Part shown: positions 5,893 through 7,700 of the stretch, piece after piece
How positions within the stretch are numbered: position 1 is the stretch's first letter
Layout of the letters: every line of letters starts with the position of its first letter
NCBI GenBank assembly: GCA_903871435.1
Contig: CAIQGU010000110.1
Coordinates: forward strand, 1 to 7,700
DNA from: an uncultured Burkholderiales bacterium
Lineage (GTDB): Bacteria > Pseudomonadota > Gammaproteobacteria > Burkholderiales > Burkholderiaceae_F
Direction: 5' to 3'
DNA length: 7,700 nucleotides
Program-made: the position numbers and the translations under genes
The notes under the pieces: model-generated
The model's input: the letters and a program-made list of their open reading frames with translations, nothing else
Database searches by the model: none
What the model was told of the DNA's origin: nothing

Positions 5893-7700
5893 ATGAAAGC
5901 CCGATCATCCATGAAGCGCTCGGCACTCTGCTCCCTGCTCGCTACAGCCGCACTTTGCACCGCAAGCCACGCGTCCGACTCGGGTGGCGCATCCATCCCG
6001 GCGCCGCAAGACCGGCCCTACCCGGGCAGGCTTGAGCTCACGGTCGACGCCACCGATCTTGCCCACAGGGTGCTCCACGTACACGAGCGCATCAGCGGCA
6101 TCGCCCCCGATACCGTGCTGCTGTACCCGAAGTGGCTGCCCGGGAACCACGCGCCTACCGGTCCCATACAGCGTCTTGCGGGCATCCGGATCAGCGCCGG
6201 CGGCACGCCGGTCGTCTGGCGCCGTGATGCAAGCGACATGTATGCCTTTCATCTGCAGACACCAGCTGGTGTGGACGCCCTCGACATCGACTTTGACTAC
6301 CTCTCGCCTACCAGCGCCAAGATTGACCCCATCGAGATCAGCCGCGAACTGCTCGTGCTCGACTGGAACTCCGTCGTGTTGTACCCGGCTGGGTATTTTG
6401 TACGGCAGATCGCCGTATCGGCCGGCGTGCGCCTGCCGGCGCAATGGTCGTATGCCAGCGCACTCACTGCGGCCGGCCCGGGCTCCGGCGAGCAGCGGTT
6501 TGCGCCGGTGAACCTGGAAACCCTGGTCGACAGCCCCCTGTTTGCAGGGCGGCACACCGCCCGCTATGAACTCGACACCGACAGTGCCGCGCCGGTCCAC
6601 CTGGACCTGTTCGCCGACCGGCCCGAGCTGCTGGCAACCAAACCTGCGCACATTGCTGCCTATGTGTCGTTGGTGCAGCAGGCACGCTGGCTCTTCGGCG
6701 CGCGCCATTATGCGCATTACGACTTCCTCTACGGCCTCAGCGACCAGGTCGCCGGCAAGGGCCTGGAGCATCACCAGTCCAGCGAGGACATCAGCGACCC
6801 GGACAGCTTTACCGACTGGGACAAGACCAGTTCCGAGCGCGACCTGCTGGGTCACGAGTTCACCCATTCGTGGAACGGCAAGTTCCGCCGCCCGGCCGAC
6901 CTGGCAACACCCAACTACAACGTGCCCATGGGAGACAGCCTGCTCTGGGTGTACGAGGGCCAGACGGAGTATTGGGGCAATGTGCTCACGGCCCGCGCCG
7001 GCTTGTGGAACCGCCAGCAGGCGCTCGACCTGCTCGCGATGGTGGCTGCCTATTATGAATCGCAGGCCGGGCGCCAGTGGCGCTCGCTGGAGGACACCAC
7101 CAACGATCCCATCATCAGCCATCATCAGCCTGCCCCCTGGACCGACTTCCAGCGCCGGCGCGACTACTACATGGAGGGCCTGCTGATCTGGCTCGACGCC
7201 GACACGCTGATCCGCGAGCGCTCCCACGGCGCCCGCAGCCTGGATGATTTTGCACGCGCCTTTTTTGGCGTCAACGATGGCCAAGTCGGCGTGCAGACGT
7301 ATACCCGCGACGATGTCATTCACGCCCTCAACGCCGTCGAACCGTATGACTGGGCGCGTTTCCTGGACCAGCGCCTGGACGGCGTAGGGCAACCCGCACC
7401 CTTGGATGGCCTGCGCCGCGGCGGTTACCGGCTCGTCTACACGGATACGCCCAGCGCCTTCCAGAAGGAGGGCGACGGCAAGCGCAAGCTGACGGACCTG
7501 CGCTACAGCCTCGGGTGCGCCATCGACAACAAGGGCGGCACGCTGGCGAGCGTGGCCTGGGACGGTCCGGCATTCAGGGCCGGTCTGACGGAAGGTCAGC
7601 AAATCCTGCAAGGTGTGGGTGCTGGTGCGGGCGCGTATGAGAACGTCCAGAACCAGATGACTCAGCGTACGGCGCGCGAGGCCACTACGGGGCTGACGCA
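5893..7700 (+). CDS. M61 family metallopeptidase (glycyl aminopeptidase type), 3' end outside window
   Basis: Exported zinc peptidase; the frame stays open to the window end, giving 602 residues. Family M61 includes glycyl aminopeptidases that remove N-terminal Gly or Ala, but the substrate here is inferred only. A signal peptide is present (hydrophobic LCSLLATAALCTA, cleavage likely at SHA/S after residue 27). ATG at 5893 or the in-frame ATG at 5911 could be the start; neither has a good Shine-Dalgarno, and 5911 leaves a more standard 21-residue signal. The N-terminal beta domain is recognisable by LLYPKWLPGNHAPTGPI. The catalytic part has GLEHHQSSED, then HEFTH (His321, Glu322, His325) as the zinc site. 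Glu355 in YEGQTEYWG, 30 residues on, is the likely third ligand. DYYMEG (424-429) and LLIWLDADTLIRE are also typical. A PDZ-like region starts near 537. The last ~29 residues (from Gly574) look unlike the usual PDZ continuation. The gene lies 54 bases after the acylase gene. Confidence 0.92.
   Translation, partial: MKARSSMKRSALCSLLATAALCTASHASDSGGASIPAPQDRPYPGRLELTVDATDLAHRVLHVHERISGIAPDTVLLYPKWLPGNHAPTGPIQRLAGIRISAGGTPVVWRRDASDMYAFHLQTPAGVDALDIDFDYLSPTSAKIDPIEISRELLVLDWNSVVLYPAGYFVRQIAVSAGVRLPAQWSYASALTAAGPGSGEQRFAPVNLETLVDSPLFAGRHTARYELDTDSAAPVHLDLFADRPELLATKPAHIAAYVSLVQQARWLFGARHYAHYDFLYGLSDQVAGKGLEHHQSSEDISDPDSFTDWDKTSSERDLLGHEFTHSWNGKFRRPADLATPNYNVPMGDSLLWVYEGQTEYWGNVLTARAGLWNRQQALDLLAMVAAYYESQAGRQWRSLEDTTNDPIISHHQPAPWTDFQRRRDYYMEGLLIWLDADTLIRERSHGARSLDDFARAFFGVNDGQVGVQTYTRDDVIHALNAVEPYDWARFLDQRLDGVGQPAPLDGLRRGGYRLVYTDTPSAFQKEGDGKRKLTDLRYSLGCAIDNKGGTLASVAWDGPAFRAGLTEGQQILQGVGAGAGAYENVQNQMTQRTAREATTGLT

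Noticed and set aside
7111..7130. Perfect 10-bp tandem repeat (ATCATCAGCC twice) as a possible frame-changing duplication in the M61 gene
   Set aside because: A 10-base duplication would shift the frame, yet the protein reads normally on both sides (SLEDTTNDPII before, PWTDFQRRRDYYMEG after), so it is a chance repeat encoding IISHHQP.
5905..7611. 568-residue open frame on the minus strand opposite the M61 gene
   Set aside because: Same codon-on-codon antisense phase and same cause; the + strand carries HEFTH and other M61 motifs.

Overview
The window is GC-rich DNA with every supported gene on the + strand, tightly packed, and no RNA genes, insertion sequences or CRISPR. The 3' part of nuoN followed directly by a NUDIX hydrolase gene, together with the codon use, suggests a betaproteobacterium, probably Burkholderiales. 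This is inferred from gene order and protein character, not from a database match.

Left part (1-2694): the C-terminal two thirds of NuoN, the antiporter-like membrane subunit of respiratory complex I, is followed 20 bases later by a NUDIX pyrophosphohydrolase of the ADP-ribose pyrophosphatase type. Next comes an HDOD-domain protein with a TTG start and a long Pro/Ala/Gln linker. These look like the tail of the nuo operon plus housekeeping and signalling genes.

Right part (2769-7700): three consecutive genes encode exported proteins. The first is a lipoprotein of unknown function whose 3' end carries an apparent one-base deletion in an A run. The second is a complete Ntn-hydrolase of the penicillin acylase family, whose visible catalytic residues (Ser, His, Val at beta 1, 23, 70) match the acyl-homoserine-lactone/cephalosporin acylase pattern rather than penicillin G acylase. 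The third is an M61-family zinc metallopeptidase with HExxH and a PDZ-like C-terminus, cut off by the window end. Together they suggest envelope or periplasmic hydrolysis of amide bonds in acylated or peptide substrates, but the shared substrate is not visible.

No stretch over 300 bases lacks a gene; the gaps are 20 to 75 bases and hold ribosome binding sites and short GC hairpins. I see no clearly new biological system. The points most worth checking are the lipoprotein frameshift, the acylase-M61 pairing, and the odd last ~90 bases of the M61 reading frame.
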